Assembly (NCBI GenBank): GCA_017399105.1
Contig: JAFQEJ010000045.1
Coordinates: 1-54,567, forward strand
DNA: 54,567 nucleotides
Direction of reading: 5' to 3'
Source of the DNA: Clostridia bacterium
GTDB lineage: Bacteria > Bacillota > Clostridia > Oscillospirales > CAG-272
In this document: in pieces, positions 16,132-24,396 of the stretch
Numbering within the stretch: position 1 is the stretch's first letter
Layout of the letters: the number at the start of each line of letters is the position of its first letter
Made by a program: the position numbers and the translations under genes
The notes under the pieces: generated by a model
Databases searched by the model: none
Seen by the model: only the letters and a program-made list of their open reading frames with translations
Told to the model about the DNA's origin: nothing

Positions 16132-17238
16132 TTAACTTTCAACATTGATCAGCTTCGCCTGAAGCGTATATCGTTCGGTTGTATGGAAATTCGTTGTGCA
16201 GGTAGAGAGGGTCAGAATGCGGTCATATTCATTGAAATCCAGTCCACCGTTTCTGAGGTAGAGTGATTCCTCCTGCATTCTGTAGGCAAAATCCATGAAT
16301 TCCTGTGAATTATAAAAAGCGGTACGGATATAATCATCATACATGGATACCTTGCGAATTGAGAAGATCTCATAGGTAAAAATACCATCCAGCGTGTAGA
16401 TATACACATAGGAATGATCTTTAAAGAACTGCTCATCAAGAAATTCGGTAATGCCGTTGAACATCAGACCGTTCTGCATATTGTGACCGTAAAGTATGAA
16501 GTTGAAGTTGCGCAGCAGCGGATCAAGACAACGATAGTCGGCAAAAATCGATCCCGCAGGCATAAATTCACCCTCATAGGTGTTGGTCAAATAATAGTCG
16601 TTGTCCTCACCCTGAACATAGAGATAAGAAATCTGCGTACCGGGGATATATATATAACCCTTCACATCATCGTTGATCTTCTTATAATAATTGATCTTGG
16701 AGCGCATCTGTTCGAGGACGGCATTATAGCTTTCGCCCGAGGTACCTCCGGTATTTTCGGCGCTGTCCGATTCTTCTTCGCCGGTGTAGGAGAGCACGGT
16801 TGTCATCGACATGGACAGATCGGAGCGAGGGGAATGAGGTGAGCTTGGTACTTCGTTGCCCGCATCATAGTCAAAGCTCCCGATTTCATCAAAATTAAGG
16901 AAATCGTCCTGCATCTCGGCATAATACTCTTCAGCAACGCGGTATTGATGAAGGGTGTATCCGATATATCCGAGACTTCCAAAAAAGGCACAGACACAAA
17001 TAATTAGAATCGATTTGCGTACGACCTCGGAGATAATTTGTTCCCGTGTCAGCTTTTTCGGCGGCTGCGGTGGTGCAATATCATCGGCAGTGATAGTCTC
17101 CAGCGAATGCATGAAGGGGTCAGCCTCGATATTATCTTCCGGCTCATTGACAAACTCACCATCCTGCTCGGCGGCAGAGGAAATCAGCTTCTCCTCAGAC
17201 TCGGGAAATAAAATTTCTTTTTTGCGATTAAAGAGCAT
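16132..17238 (-). CDS. Class B-like sortase
   Basis: Membrane-anchored transpeptidase that joins surface proteins to cell wall or pilus partners. The 368-residue protein has a long acidic cytoplasmic N-terminus (1-75), one membrane segment (about 76-97, SILIICVCAFFGSLGYIGY), an extended Ser/Glu linker, and a C-terminal sortase domain with GYIYIPGTQISYLYVQG, catalytic His in YGHNMQNG, catalytic Cys in TLSTCT and Arg in TTERYTL. The inner helix between the His and Cys blocks fits class B. The 150-residue acidic N-terminal and linker parts are longer than usual. No substrate with a sorting signal is encoded in this window. Confidence 0.85.
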   Translation of the reverse strand: MLFNRKKEILFPESEEKLISSAAEQDGEFVNEPEDNIEADPFMHSLETITADDIAPPQPPKKLTREQIISEVVRKSILIICVCAFFGSLGYIGYTLHQYRVAEEYYAEMQDDFLNFDEIGSFDYDAGNEVPSSPHSPRSDLSMSMTTVLSYTGEEESDSAENTGGTSGESYNAVLEQMRSKINYYKKINDDVKGYIYIPGTQISYLYVQGEDNDYYLTNTYEGEFMPAGSIFADYRCLDPLLRNFNFILYGHNMQNGLMFNGITEFLDEQFFKDHSYVYIYTLDGIFTYEIFSIRKVSMYDDYIRTAFYNSQEFMDFAYRMQEESLYLRNGGLDFNEYDRILTLSTCTTNFHTTERYTLQAKLINVES

Positions 17239-17279
17239 AAAACACCTGTTTATTAGTAGGATTAATTTCTCACATAATT

Positions 17280-17308
17280 ATTATAGAATAAAATTGTGAA
17301 GATTGCAA
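17280..17308 (-). promoter_or_regulatory. Sigma-A promoter of the sortase-glycosyltransferase operon
   Basis: On the minus strand TTGCAA (17308-17303) and TATAAT (17285-17280) are spaced 17 bp, about 40 nt upstream of the sortase ATG, which has AGGTG before it. Confidence 0.75.
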
Positions 17309-17362
17309 CAGGAATATAATTCTTTACAACGGTGTCAAGTATTCGACATAAAAAAGGAAAAA

Positions 17363-18232
17363 TCAAGAAGGTATAAAGGTAATGACCTGAGGAAGTACCG
17401 AAATCTCAGCGCTTTTCATCTGCTCCACTTCTCCGTCTAGGCAGATCTGATCAAATCCCGAAATACTGATTTTGCGGCATCGGAAATATTCGAGCTTGTG
17501 GGAGTAACGGTCATGAATTTTCATATCCTCGGGAGAATAATGGGCTCCTGATTTGTAGACCCCGATAAGGCTGACGAACTCACGTCGTTTCATGGAGTGT
17601 ACCAGCACCATGTCAAGAATTCCGTCTGAAATATCCGCACCGGCAGCCGCCTTGAATCCGCCGCCGCAGTAAGCACCGTTGCCGATGGCAGTCAACAGGA
17701 ACTCTCCATCAAAATGAAGCTCTCTTCTGTCGGCAGTGAGAATATCAATATTCATGGTCTCCATCCGGTTGACCATCAGTACATCAGCAACGCCTAAAAT
17801 ATAAGCACCGGTACCCTTGACAAGGGGAAGCTTTTTGTAATCAGCCATCCTTGCTACCACACGGCAGTCGAAGCCGATATTCAGCATGTTGACGGCATAA
17901 CGGTCATTGCATCGGATGAGGTCGACTTTTACCGGGGATGTGATACCGATCAAATTGCGGTGGAAATCGTTTCCTGTTCCCACCGGATGAATTGAAACCT
18001 TCACTCTGTCAGCAGCATTTGCATCCATGATGCCGCTGATAACCTCATTCAGTGTACCGTCGCCGCCGTAAACATGAAGAATTGCTTCGTCGCCCTCCGA
18101 AAGAAGCTCTTTGACATGAACGCGGGCGTCCCCGACCAATTTTGTGAAATAATGATTCCGGCAGGCTGATGCTTCTGCTGCCTTTATCGAAGCACCTTTT
18201 CCCGCTGCGGGATTAATTATATTCAGTTCCAT
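17363..18232 (-). CDS. Diacylglycerol kinase-family lipid kinase (YegS/DgkB-like)
   Basis: Cytoplasmic or membrane-associated kinase that phosphorylates diacylglycerol or a related lipid and so recycles it into phospholipid synthesis. The 289 residues carry the N-terminal NPAAGKG motif (7-13), the nucleotide site YGGDGTLNEV (about 54-63), HPVGTGNDFHR and, in the C-terminal beta-sandwich, DGEFLLTAIGNGAYCGGGF and SDGILDMVLV. Length and motifs match the family fully. It starts 21 nt after the QueG-like gene and is last in the rhamnosidase-QueG-kinase transcript. No clear terminator follows before the sortase promoter. Confidence 0.9.
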   Translation of the reverse strand: MELNIINPAAGKGASIKAAEASACRNHYFTKLVGDARVHVKELLSEGDEAILHVYGGDGTLNEVISGIMDANAADRVKVSIHPVGTGNDFHRNLIGITSPVKVDLIRCNDRYAVNMLNIGFDCRVVARMADYKKLPLVKGTGAYILGVADVLMVNRMETMNIDILTADRRELHFDGEFLLTAIGNGAYCGGGFKAAAGADISDGILDMVLVHSMKRREFVSLIGVYKSGAHYSPEDMKIHDRYSHKLEYFRCRKISISGFDQICLDGEVEQMKSAEISVLPQVITFIPS

Positions 18233-18253
18233 TACACTTAAAAAACCTTTCTG

Positions 18254-19072
18254 TCAATATCCTTTATGAGTTTCAAACAGTTTAATATTTCTCAAAATTG
18301 TCTCTCTCTTCCTCCATGCAAATGCACGCGCAAGAAATTGCTCATCGGGCATATTGCAAAGCATGTCCCGTGTCAGAACACCGATTCGATCCTTGCTGAA
18401 AAACGCAATTGGGGAAACTTTGATCTCCCGATTGAGGGGGCAGCACTCCTGACAGCTATCACAGCCCCAAATCAGCTTACCGCGCAGAATCAGATCAATT
18501 TCATCCTTTGACAGTTCCCCCTTTTTTTGTGTCAGAGAAGAGAGACAAGCATCAGGAGAAGGACAACATTTTTTACATGCGCCGCAATGCAGACATTCTT
18601 TACAGAGCTTTTTCGGCACCTCATCAGCCAGCATTGCATAAGGCAAATCCCCCAGCATCATACCGATAAATACATAACTCCCGTATGGCTCACAGATCAA
18701 AAGCCCGTGATCACCGACATATCCGAGCCCGGCAGATTCAGCCGCAGAACGTTCATCAAAAGGAGAGGAATCGGCATAACCGCGAAAAACAAACCCGGGA
18801 TAAAGGTCGGTAAGCAGCCTGCCGAGACGCACAAACAGCTCTTTGAAATAGAGGTGATAATCTTTTGATCTTGCATACATCGAGAGATTGGATTCTTTCT
18901 CATCGGGGTAAAAATAAGGAACACAAATCACAATTGCAGACCGAAAATCAAAGCCCATAAATGTCAATTTTTGTGGCTGTATTACCCTCAGCTTATCTGC
19001 GGGAATCGCGGAAAAATGTTCAATCTTTTCTGCTTCAAAAAAAGCCGTGATTGCTTCAGATTTCAGCTTCAT
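18254..19072 (-). CDS. QueG-like double 4Fe-4S cluster protein, short form
   Basis: Relative of epoxyqueuosine reductase, the last enzyme of queuosine synthesis in tRNA. The 272-residue protein has the QueG-type N-terminal domain (AIVICVPYFYP, YADSSPFDERSAAESAGLGYVGDHGLLI, in parts) and two ferredoxin-like clusters: CxxCxxCxxxCP in CKECLHCGACKKCCPSPDAC and CDSCQECCP. Full-length QueG has about 350-380 residues with a C-terminal HEAT-like repeat region for tRNA; that part is missing. Many Clostridia carry such short homologues, and their substrate is not established. The ATG at 19072 lies inside the last codons of the rhamnosidase gene (17-nt overlap), so translation is coupled. Confidence 0.8.
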   Translation of the reverse strand: MKLKSEAITAFFEAEKIEHFSAIPADKLRVIQPQKLTFMGFDFRSAIVICVPYFYPDEKESNLSMYARSKDYHLYFKELFVRLGRLLTDLYPGFVFRGYADSSPFDERSAAESAGLGYVGDHGLLICEPYGSYVFIGMMLGDLPYAMLADEVPKKLCKECLHCGACKKCCPSPDACLSSLTQKKGELSKDEIDLILRGKLIWGCDSCQECCPLNREIKVSPIAFFSKDRIGVLTRDMLCNMPDEQFLARAFAWRKRETILRNIKLFETHKGY

Positions 19073-21224
19073 AATCTCCGCATTTCACCTTTCCGCCGCA
19101 CTCATAAAGACCGCTGTCAATCGGTTCAATGCGACGTGACGCAATATCAATACCGAGGGCATAACGGTAATAGAGATAAGCAGGTACCGCAGACCAACCA
19201 TGACACAGACTTCCCGCAAATCCAAAGGCATCAGCTCCCTCGGCTGTCTCCCAGAAAGCAGTTGCACCGGCAAAGAGCATCCTGCCCCAGATCTTCGCTA
19301 CATCACGGAAAACAAAGCGGCCGTATTTTTTTTCATCGCGGAGCAGCGCTTCATATTTGAAAATGCTGTAGCTCAGTGTAACAGGAATCAGCCTATCGGA
19401 AGCAAGCGCATCGAGGACAGGCGAAAGTTTCTTTTGGGGCAGCATATCGGCATAAACGAAGAGCGCCTGTGTCAGCTCGCATTTGTGATACCGTTCTCCA
19501 TTACTGCGTTTCATGAAGGTGAAGTAGAGTCCGTCTTCATCATCGAAGAATGCAGCCTCAGAAGCCACAGCGATTTTTTCGGCTTTGTCCGCATAAACTG
19601 CGGCTGTATCATGCTGCCCCAGTCGATTAAGCAGGTCAGCAAGAGATTTCAGTCCCAGTACAACAAATGCATTCAGCGGAGCGTCATAAGTAATATCCTG
19701 TTCCATTACATCGCCGAGGGGATAGCCGTCAAGACCGCTCTGCCATTCATAGAAATTCCAATATTGATATTCTACAGGCGCAGGAATCATATCAGTCTCG
19801 TCCATTCGAGCGATAAAACCGTCAGCGCAAGTCATTGCCGCAGGAAGAAGCTCGAGTGTAGTCTCTCTGTCGCCCGAGTAAAGATAAAATTCATATAACT
19901 GCCGCAGAAAAATTGCTGTGAAGCTGGGGATGGTGATACTCACTCTCGCAGGGGAGCAAAGTTCAAGCATGCCGTCCTCACGAAGTGAATGGGCAATCAA
20001 CCTCAGACTGGCGGCAGGGAAGCGGATCTCGCCGAAGCAGTAGTAGCCGCATAACATCTGGTTTCTCGAGTCCATGGTGTAAAGCGCCTGCTCACGCCAT
20101 TGACAGTCCTCGTAATGCTCATGCATGCAGAGCTCCAGCGTGCGGCGGCTGACCTCGTAAATTCGGTTGTGGAGATGATCTGAACAGGAGAAAAAATTTT
20201 CATTGTTCAGCGGATATGCCGTCGGAATCAGCGAAGCCTTATAAACAGTTACCTCATCAGCATAAATATGGAGCTGAAGATAACGTGCTCCCAGACGCTT
20301 GAAGGGCTGCACAAAATGAGAGCGGCCTGCTTCTTTTCTGTAGGAAGCGGCAAAATTTCGTCCGCCGAGTGCAGTTCTTGTGCGTAAATCCTCCATATGC
20401 TGTCCCCAGCCGATGAGAACCTCACAGACATCGGGCGTCGCAAGCTCCAGCTCAAGCAGACCGCATTCTTCGCGCATCATGTCAAGAACCAGCCAGATGC
20501 CGTCATTTCCTTCAGCTTTCATAAAGCGGCATCCGCCTGCACTTGGGAAGTGTTCGCGCCGTCTTTCCTCATTCCCGTAAAGTCCTGCATACTGCATCCT
20601 GCGTCCTGTGTCGGTGAAATTACCATATTCGGCAAAGCTTCCCCATGTGTAAAGCATTGAGGGCGCAGTCTCCTCAAGTCTCAGTCGCTCAATGGGACGT
20701 GGCATAGGTTCATGCTTGTTCACCTTAACAGCAGAAGCGAATTCCGCCTCATCAGAGGTCTCATCATATCGGAAAGAGAAGCCAAGCTGTCCCGAAACGC
20801 ACTCAACAGCACCAGATGTGTAGGCTGTGTTCTTTCTGCAGCGCTTTCCAGCCGCACTTGCGCAGAGCAGAGAATCACCACAGTATGCTGCATAAATCAC
20901 TCCTGCCGTATTGGCTCTTGCTACAGAATTATCAACTCCTTGAGTATAGACGGTCAGCTTCACCTCATTTTCACCGCGCTTCAGATAGGGAGTCAGCTCA
21001 ATGCTGTCATAAAAGAGCATGTCCTCATATCCGTAAACAGGCATCTGAGAGGCAAGGGCACCGTTTACATAAAGGGCATAGGATGTATCAGCACAGACAT
21101 AAAACATAACATTACCGCTGTCATAAGAGAGCGTATCATAAAAATCCGCGTAAAGGTTCACGCCATCTCGAACATCGGGAATAAAAATCCAATCGGCGCG
21201 ATTAAAAGGGATCTTAAAGCTCAT
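19056..21224 (-). CDS. GH78-like alpha-L-rhamnosidase
   Basis: Glycosidase expected to release terminal L-rhamnose from plant or microbial glycans or flavonoid glycosides. No signal peptide is present, so it would act in the cytoplasm on imported oligosaccharides. The 722-residue protein from ATG 21224 (GGAGG 8 nt upstream) has N-terminal beta-sandwich domains (1-340) and an (alpha/alpha)6 barrel. Barrel motifs fit the family: YEDCQWREQALYTMDSRNQ (acidic residues of the active site region), YQYWNFYEW, FAGATAFWET and SLCHGWSAVPAYL. A catalytic acid in DCxWREQ agrees with GH78. It is first in a transcript with the QueG-like and kinase genes. The longer frame to 21254 has no ribosome site. Confidence 0.82.
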   Translation of the reverse strand: MSFKIPFNRADWIFIPDVRDGVNLYADFYDTLSYDSGNVMFYVCADTSYALYVNGALASQMPVYGYEDMLFYDSIELTPYLKRGENEVKLTVYTQGVDNSVARANTAGVIYAAYCGDSLLCASAAGKRCRKNTAYTSGAVECVSGQLGFSFRYDETSDEAEFASAVKVNKHEPMPRPIERLRLEETAPSMLYTWGSFAEYGNFTDTGRRMQYAGLYGNEERRREHFPSAGGCRFMKAEGNDGIWLVLDMMREECGLLELELATPDVCEVLIGWGQHMEDLRTRTALGGRNFAASYRKEAGRSHFVQPFKRLGARYLQLHIYADEVTVYKASLIPTAYPLNNENFFSCSDHLHNRIYEVSRRTLELCMHEHYEDCQWREQALYTMDSRNQMLCGYYCFGEIRFPAASLRLIAHSLREDGMLELCSPARVSITIPSFTAIFLRQLYEFYLYSGDRETTLELLPAAMTCADGFIARMDETDMIPAPVEYQYWNFYEWQSGLDGYPLGDVMEQDITYDAPLNAFVVLGLKSLADLLNRLGQHDTAAVYADKAEKIAVASEAAFFDDEDGLYFTFMKRSNGERYHKCELTQALFVYADMLPQKKLSPVLDALASDRLIPVTLSYSIFKYEALLRDEKKYGRFVFRDVAKIWGRMLFAGATAFWETAEGADAFGFAGSLCHGWSAVPAYLYYRYALGIDIASRRIEPIDSGLYECGGKVKCGDYEAEI

Positions 21225-21266
21225 GTAAGAAACCTCCGTGAATTCGAAATACAAATAATTAATTTA

Positions 21267-21295
21267 ATTATAGCTTAAAATTATCGCTTGTGCAA
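21267..21295 (-). promoter_or_regulatory. Sigma-A promoter of the rhamnosidase operon
   Basis: On the minus strand TTGCAC (21295-21290) and TATAAT (21272-21267) are spaced 17 bp, about 42 nt before the ATG at 21224. The divergent DUF3737 gene has a TATAAT near 21366 but no clear -35. Confidence 0.75.
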
Positions 21296-21405
21296 GAGGA
21301 TGACATAAAATAAGTCAAAAAGTAAAAATTCTCGCTTTACTATGGAAATACAGCGGAATTTATGATATAATATTATGAATGATAATTTTTACCCGAGGAT
21401 AGGCA

Positions 21406-22281
21406 ATGAATATATATATCAATCAGACATACGGCGAGGAGCGCGCCCTCTACGGCATCAGCGATGCCAAGATCAGGAGCTGCTCCTTTGAAGGGGTGGA
21501 GGACGGTGAATCGGCGCTGAAGGAGTGTCGTCGGGTGAGCATTACCGACACAAGCTTCCGCCTGCGATATCCCCTCTGGCACGCTGAAGATGCAGTTGTT
21601 ACCAATTCCACCTTTGCCGAAACCTGTCGGGCAGGCATGTGGTATACAAAGCATCTGACCATGGAAAACTGCCGCATATACGGTGTGAAGGCACTTCGCG
21701 AAGCCGATGAAACAAAGCTTGCACGCTGCGAGATTATCTCTTCCGAGTTCGGCTGGAAATGCCGCGGCATCGAGCTGCGTGACACCAAGCTGGAAACCGA
21801 ATATCTTTTCCTCGATTCGGAAAGAATTTACATCGAAAATCTCGATTTCAAAGGCAAATATTCTTTCCAGTATGTGAAGGATATACATATTAAAAACAGC
21901 AATCTTGACACAAAAGATGCCTTCTGGCATGCCGAAAATGTAACCGTTGAGGACAGCGTTGTTTCGGGGCAGTATCTGGGATGGTATTCCAAAAATCTGC
22001 GTCTTGTGAGATGCAGAATCAGCGGAACTCAGCCGCTCTGCTACTGCGAAGGGCTTGTCCTCGAGGATTGCACCATGGAAGGCTGTGATCTTTCCTTTGA
22101 GAAGAGCGATGTCAGAGCTTCGGTAAAAGGCGAGATAATGAGCATTAAGAATCCTGCATCGGGTATCATAACGGCAGACTCTGTCGGAGAGGTTATTTTT
22201 GACAAGTTCGGTCATCCCGAAGCGGTGGAAATCAAGATTATGAATCACGAACAGGAGATATATCATGCCCAAAAAGAGTGA
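21406..22281 (+). CDS. DUF3737-family right-handed beta-helix protein
   Basis: A 291-residue protein of the DUF3737 kind, function unknown. The sequence is built of coils of about 20-22 residues that repeat a turn with aromatic or Cys positions (FWHAENVTVEDSVVSG, LGWYSKNLRLVRCRISG, LCYCEGLVLEDCTMEG), the hallmark of a parallel beta-helix. It has no signal peptide and no membrane segment, so it is cytoplasmic. Its last 17 nt overlap the start of the GyrB-like gene, so the two are translated together. Beta-helix proteins of the Qnr/MfpA pentapeptide type mimic DNA and bind gyrase; whether this fold does the same here is inference. The family also occurs alone in many Bacillota. Confidence 0.8.
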   Translation: MNIYINQTYGEERALYGISDAKIRSCSFEGVEDGESALKECRRVSITDTSFRLRYPLWHAEDAVVTNSTFAETCRAGMWYTKHLTMENCRIYGVKALREADETKLARCEIISSEFGWKCRGIELRDTKLETEYLFLDSERIYIENLDFKGKYSFQYVKDIHIKNSNLDTKDAFWHAENVTVEDSVVSGQYLGWYSKNLRLVRCRISGTQPLCYCEGLVLEDCTMEGCDLSFEKSDVRASVKGEIMSIKNPASGIITADSVGEVIFDKFGHPEAVEIKIMNHEQEIYHAQKE

Positions 22282-24250
22282 CTACGGCAATCAGAATATC
22301 ACAAGCCTCAAGGGAGCCGACCGTGTCCGCAAGCGCCCCGCCGTTATTTTCGGTTCGGACGGACTTGAAGGATGCGAGCATTCGGTCTTTGAGATTCTCT
22401 CAAATGCTGTAGACGAAGCCCGCGAAGGTTATGGCAGTGAAATCAACATCACCGTTTTTGAGGATCACACCATTGAGGTGGATGATCGCGGCCGCGGCGT
22501 TCCGCTGGGATGGAACGAGAAGGAAGGCAAATACAACTGGGAGCTGGTCTACTGTGAGCTGTATGCAGGCGGTAAGTATAACAACAATGCCTCGGGTGCA
22601 GCCTATGAATATTCACTGGGACTGAACGGTCTCGGCGCCTGCGCTACCCAATACAGCTCTGAATATATGACAGTTAAATCTTATGACGGCGAAAATGTCT
22701 CGATGATCGAATTCAAAAAGGGTGAGCCTGTCAGTGAGCTTATTGTCGAGCCTTTGGCAAAGAAGGAGCGCCGTACCGGTACGGTGGTTCGCTGGCGTCC
22801 CGATCTTGAGGTGTTCACCGATATTAATATCCCCCTCGAATATTTTACCGAGATGCTCAAGCGTCAGGCGGTGGTTACTGCCGGTATCAAGTTCATTCTT
22901 CATTGGCAGAAGGGTGACACCTTTGAGACAAGCGAATATCTTTACGAGCATGGTATCGAGGACTATGTGAGCGAAATAGCCGGAGATGCGGCACTGACCG
23001 CTCCGGTATTCTGGAAGTTCGAGACCAAAGGACGTGACCGCGCCGACAAGGAGGAGTACAAGCTTAAGGCTGAGGTTGCCTTCTGCTGCTCCAATACGGT
23101 CAATATGATCGAATACTACCACTGCGCCAGTCTGCTTGAGCACGGCGGTTCTCCCGATAAAGCGGTAAAGAGCGCCTTTATCTTCAGCATAGACAAATAT
23201 CTGAAAGCAACGGGAAAATATAACAAGAACGAATCCAAGATCAGCTTTGATGATGTGCGTGACTGCCTGATTCTGGTCACCAACAGCGTCTCTACCCAGA
23301 CTTCCTATGCCAACCAGACCAAAAAGGCGATCAATAACACCTTCATTGCCGAAGCAATGACCGACTTCCTCAAGGCACAATTGGAGATTTATTTTGCCGA
23401 AAATCCCACCGAGGCAGATAAGCTTGCCGCTCAGGTGCTGGTCAATAAGCGCAGCCGCGAAACCGCCGAATCCACAAGACTAAACATCAGAAAGAAGCTG
23501 AGCGGCACCATTGATATCGCCAACCGCGTGGAAAAGTTCGTAAACTGCCGCTCCAAGGATCCGACACTGCGTGAGCTTTATATCGTGGAGGGCGACTCTG
23601 CGCTGACCTCCTGTAAGCTGGGAAGAAATGCCGAATTTCAGGCAATTATCCCTGTTCGCGGCAAGACGCTCAACTGTCTGAAGGTAGGATATGACCGCAT
23701 CTTCAAGAGCGATATCATTGTCGATCTTCTCAAGGTCATCGGCTGCGGCGTTGAGATTAAGGGCAAGGTTAAAGGTGATATCCTCCCCTTCGACTATGAA
23801 TCTCTTCGCTGGAGCAAGATCATTATCTGTACCGATGCCGATGAGGACGGCTTCCAGATCCGCGCCCTGCTGCTCACCATGTTCTACCGCCTGCTTCCGT
23901 CACTGATCAAGAAGGGCAGAATCTACATCGCCGAGTCTCCGCTCTTTGAGATTACAGCCAAGGATAAGATATACTTCGCCTATAATGAGCAGGAAAAAAA
24001 CGATATTATCGCCGGTCTTGGCACACAGAAGTTCATCGTTCAGCGCTCCAAGGGTCTGGGTGAGAATGAGCCGGATATGATGTGGCAGACAACAATGTGT
24101 CCTTCCTCGCGTCGACTGATACAGGTTTCTGAAGCCGATGCAATTGAAACAGAAATTATCTTCGACACTCTGCTTGGCGACAATCTTCCCGCAAGAAAGG
24201 AATTCATCGCAACCCACAGCTCGCTCTATGCTGCTGATGCCGATGTATAA
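22265..24250 (+). CDS. GyrB/ParE-like type IIA topoisomerase B subunit, orphan paralogue
   Basis: ATP-driven subunit of a type IIA topoisomerase. The 661 residues show a GHKL ATPase domain (NAVDEAREGYG with the Mg-binding Asn, DRGRGVP, LGLNGLGACATQYSS), a transducer domain (about 230-390), a Toprim domain with VEGDSALTS (about 440) and DADEDGFQIRAL (about 523), and the end QRSKGLGENEPDMMWQTTM. It differs from housekeeping GyrB: DADEDGFQIR replaces DADVDGAHIR and the ATPase loop near residue 80 has a WNEKEGKYNWELVY insert-like reading. There is no A subunit gene beside it, and the next genes are addB and addA. So it is probably a second B subunit whose partner lies elsewhere. The gene is coupled to the DUF3737 gene upstream. 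Confidence 0.85.
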   Translation: MPKKSDYGNQNITSLKGADRVRKRPAVIFGSDGLEGCEHSVFEILSNAVDEAREGYGSEINITVFEDHTIEVDDRGRGVPLGWNEKEGKYNWELVYCELYAGGKYNNNASGAAYEYSLGLNGLGACATQYSSEYMTVKSYDGENVSMIEFKKGEPVSELIVEPLAKKERRTGTVVRWRPDLEVFTDINIPLEYFTEMLKRQAVVTAGIKFILHWQKGDTFETSEYLYEHGIEDYVSEIAGDAALTAPVFWKFETKGRDRADKEEYKLKAEVAFCCSNTVNMIEYYHCASLLEHGGSPDKAVKSAFIFSIDKYLKATGKYNKNESKISFDDVRDCLILVTNSVSTQTSYANQTKKAINNTFIAEAMTDFLKAQLEIYFAENPTEADKLAAQVLVNKRSRETAESTRLNIRKKLSGTIDIANRVEKFVNCRSKDPTLRELYIVEGDSALTSCKLGRNAEFQAIIPVRGKTLNCLKVGYDRIFKSDIIVDLLKVIGCGVEIKGKVKGDILPFDYESLRWSKIIICTDADEDGFQIRALLLTMFYRLLPSLIKKGRIYIAESPLFEITAKDKIYFAYNEQEKNDIIAGLGTQKFIVQRSKGLGENEPDMMWQTTMCPSSRRLIQVSEADAIETEIIFDTLLGDNLPARKEFIATHSSLYAADADV

Positions 24251-24285
24251 GCTTTCTGCTGTACGGAAATAAAAGTATGGAAAAA

Positions 24286-24348
24286 GTAAGATGGATTATG
24301 TAAACCCAATAATTCGATTTTCAGAATCGTTTACATAACTCATCTTAC
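24286..24348. repeat. Long near-perfect inverted repeat between gyrB-like gene and addB
   Basis: The arms are GTAAGATG plus GATT plus ATGTAAAC (24286-24305) and GTTTACAT plus AACT plus CATCTTAC (24329-24348): a 20-bp stem with two mismatches and a 23-nt loop that itself can pair ATTC with GAAT. No U tract follows on either strand, so it is not a standard terminator. It may be a processing hairpin or a mobile palindrome. Confidence 0.75.
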
Positions 24349-24396
24349 AAATCCAATGTCTCAGTCTCAATATGATTCAAAGAAAGGAGCCCCGCT

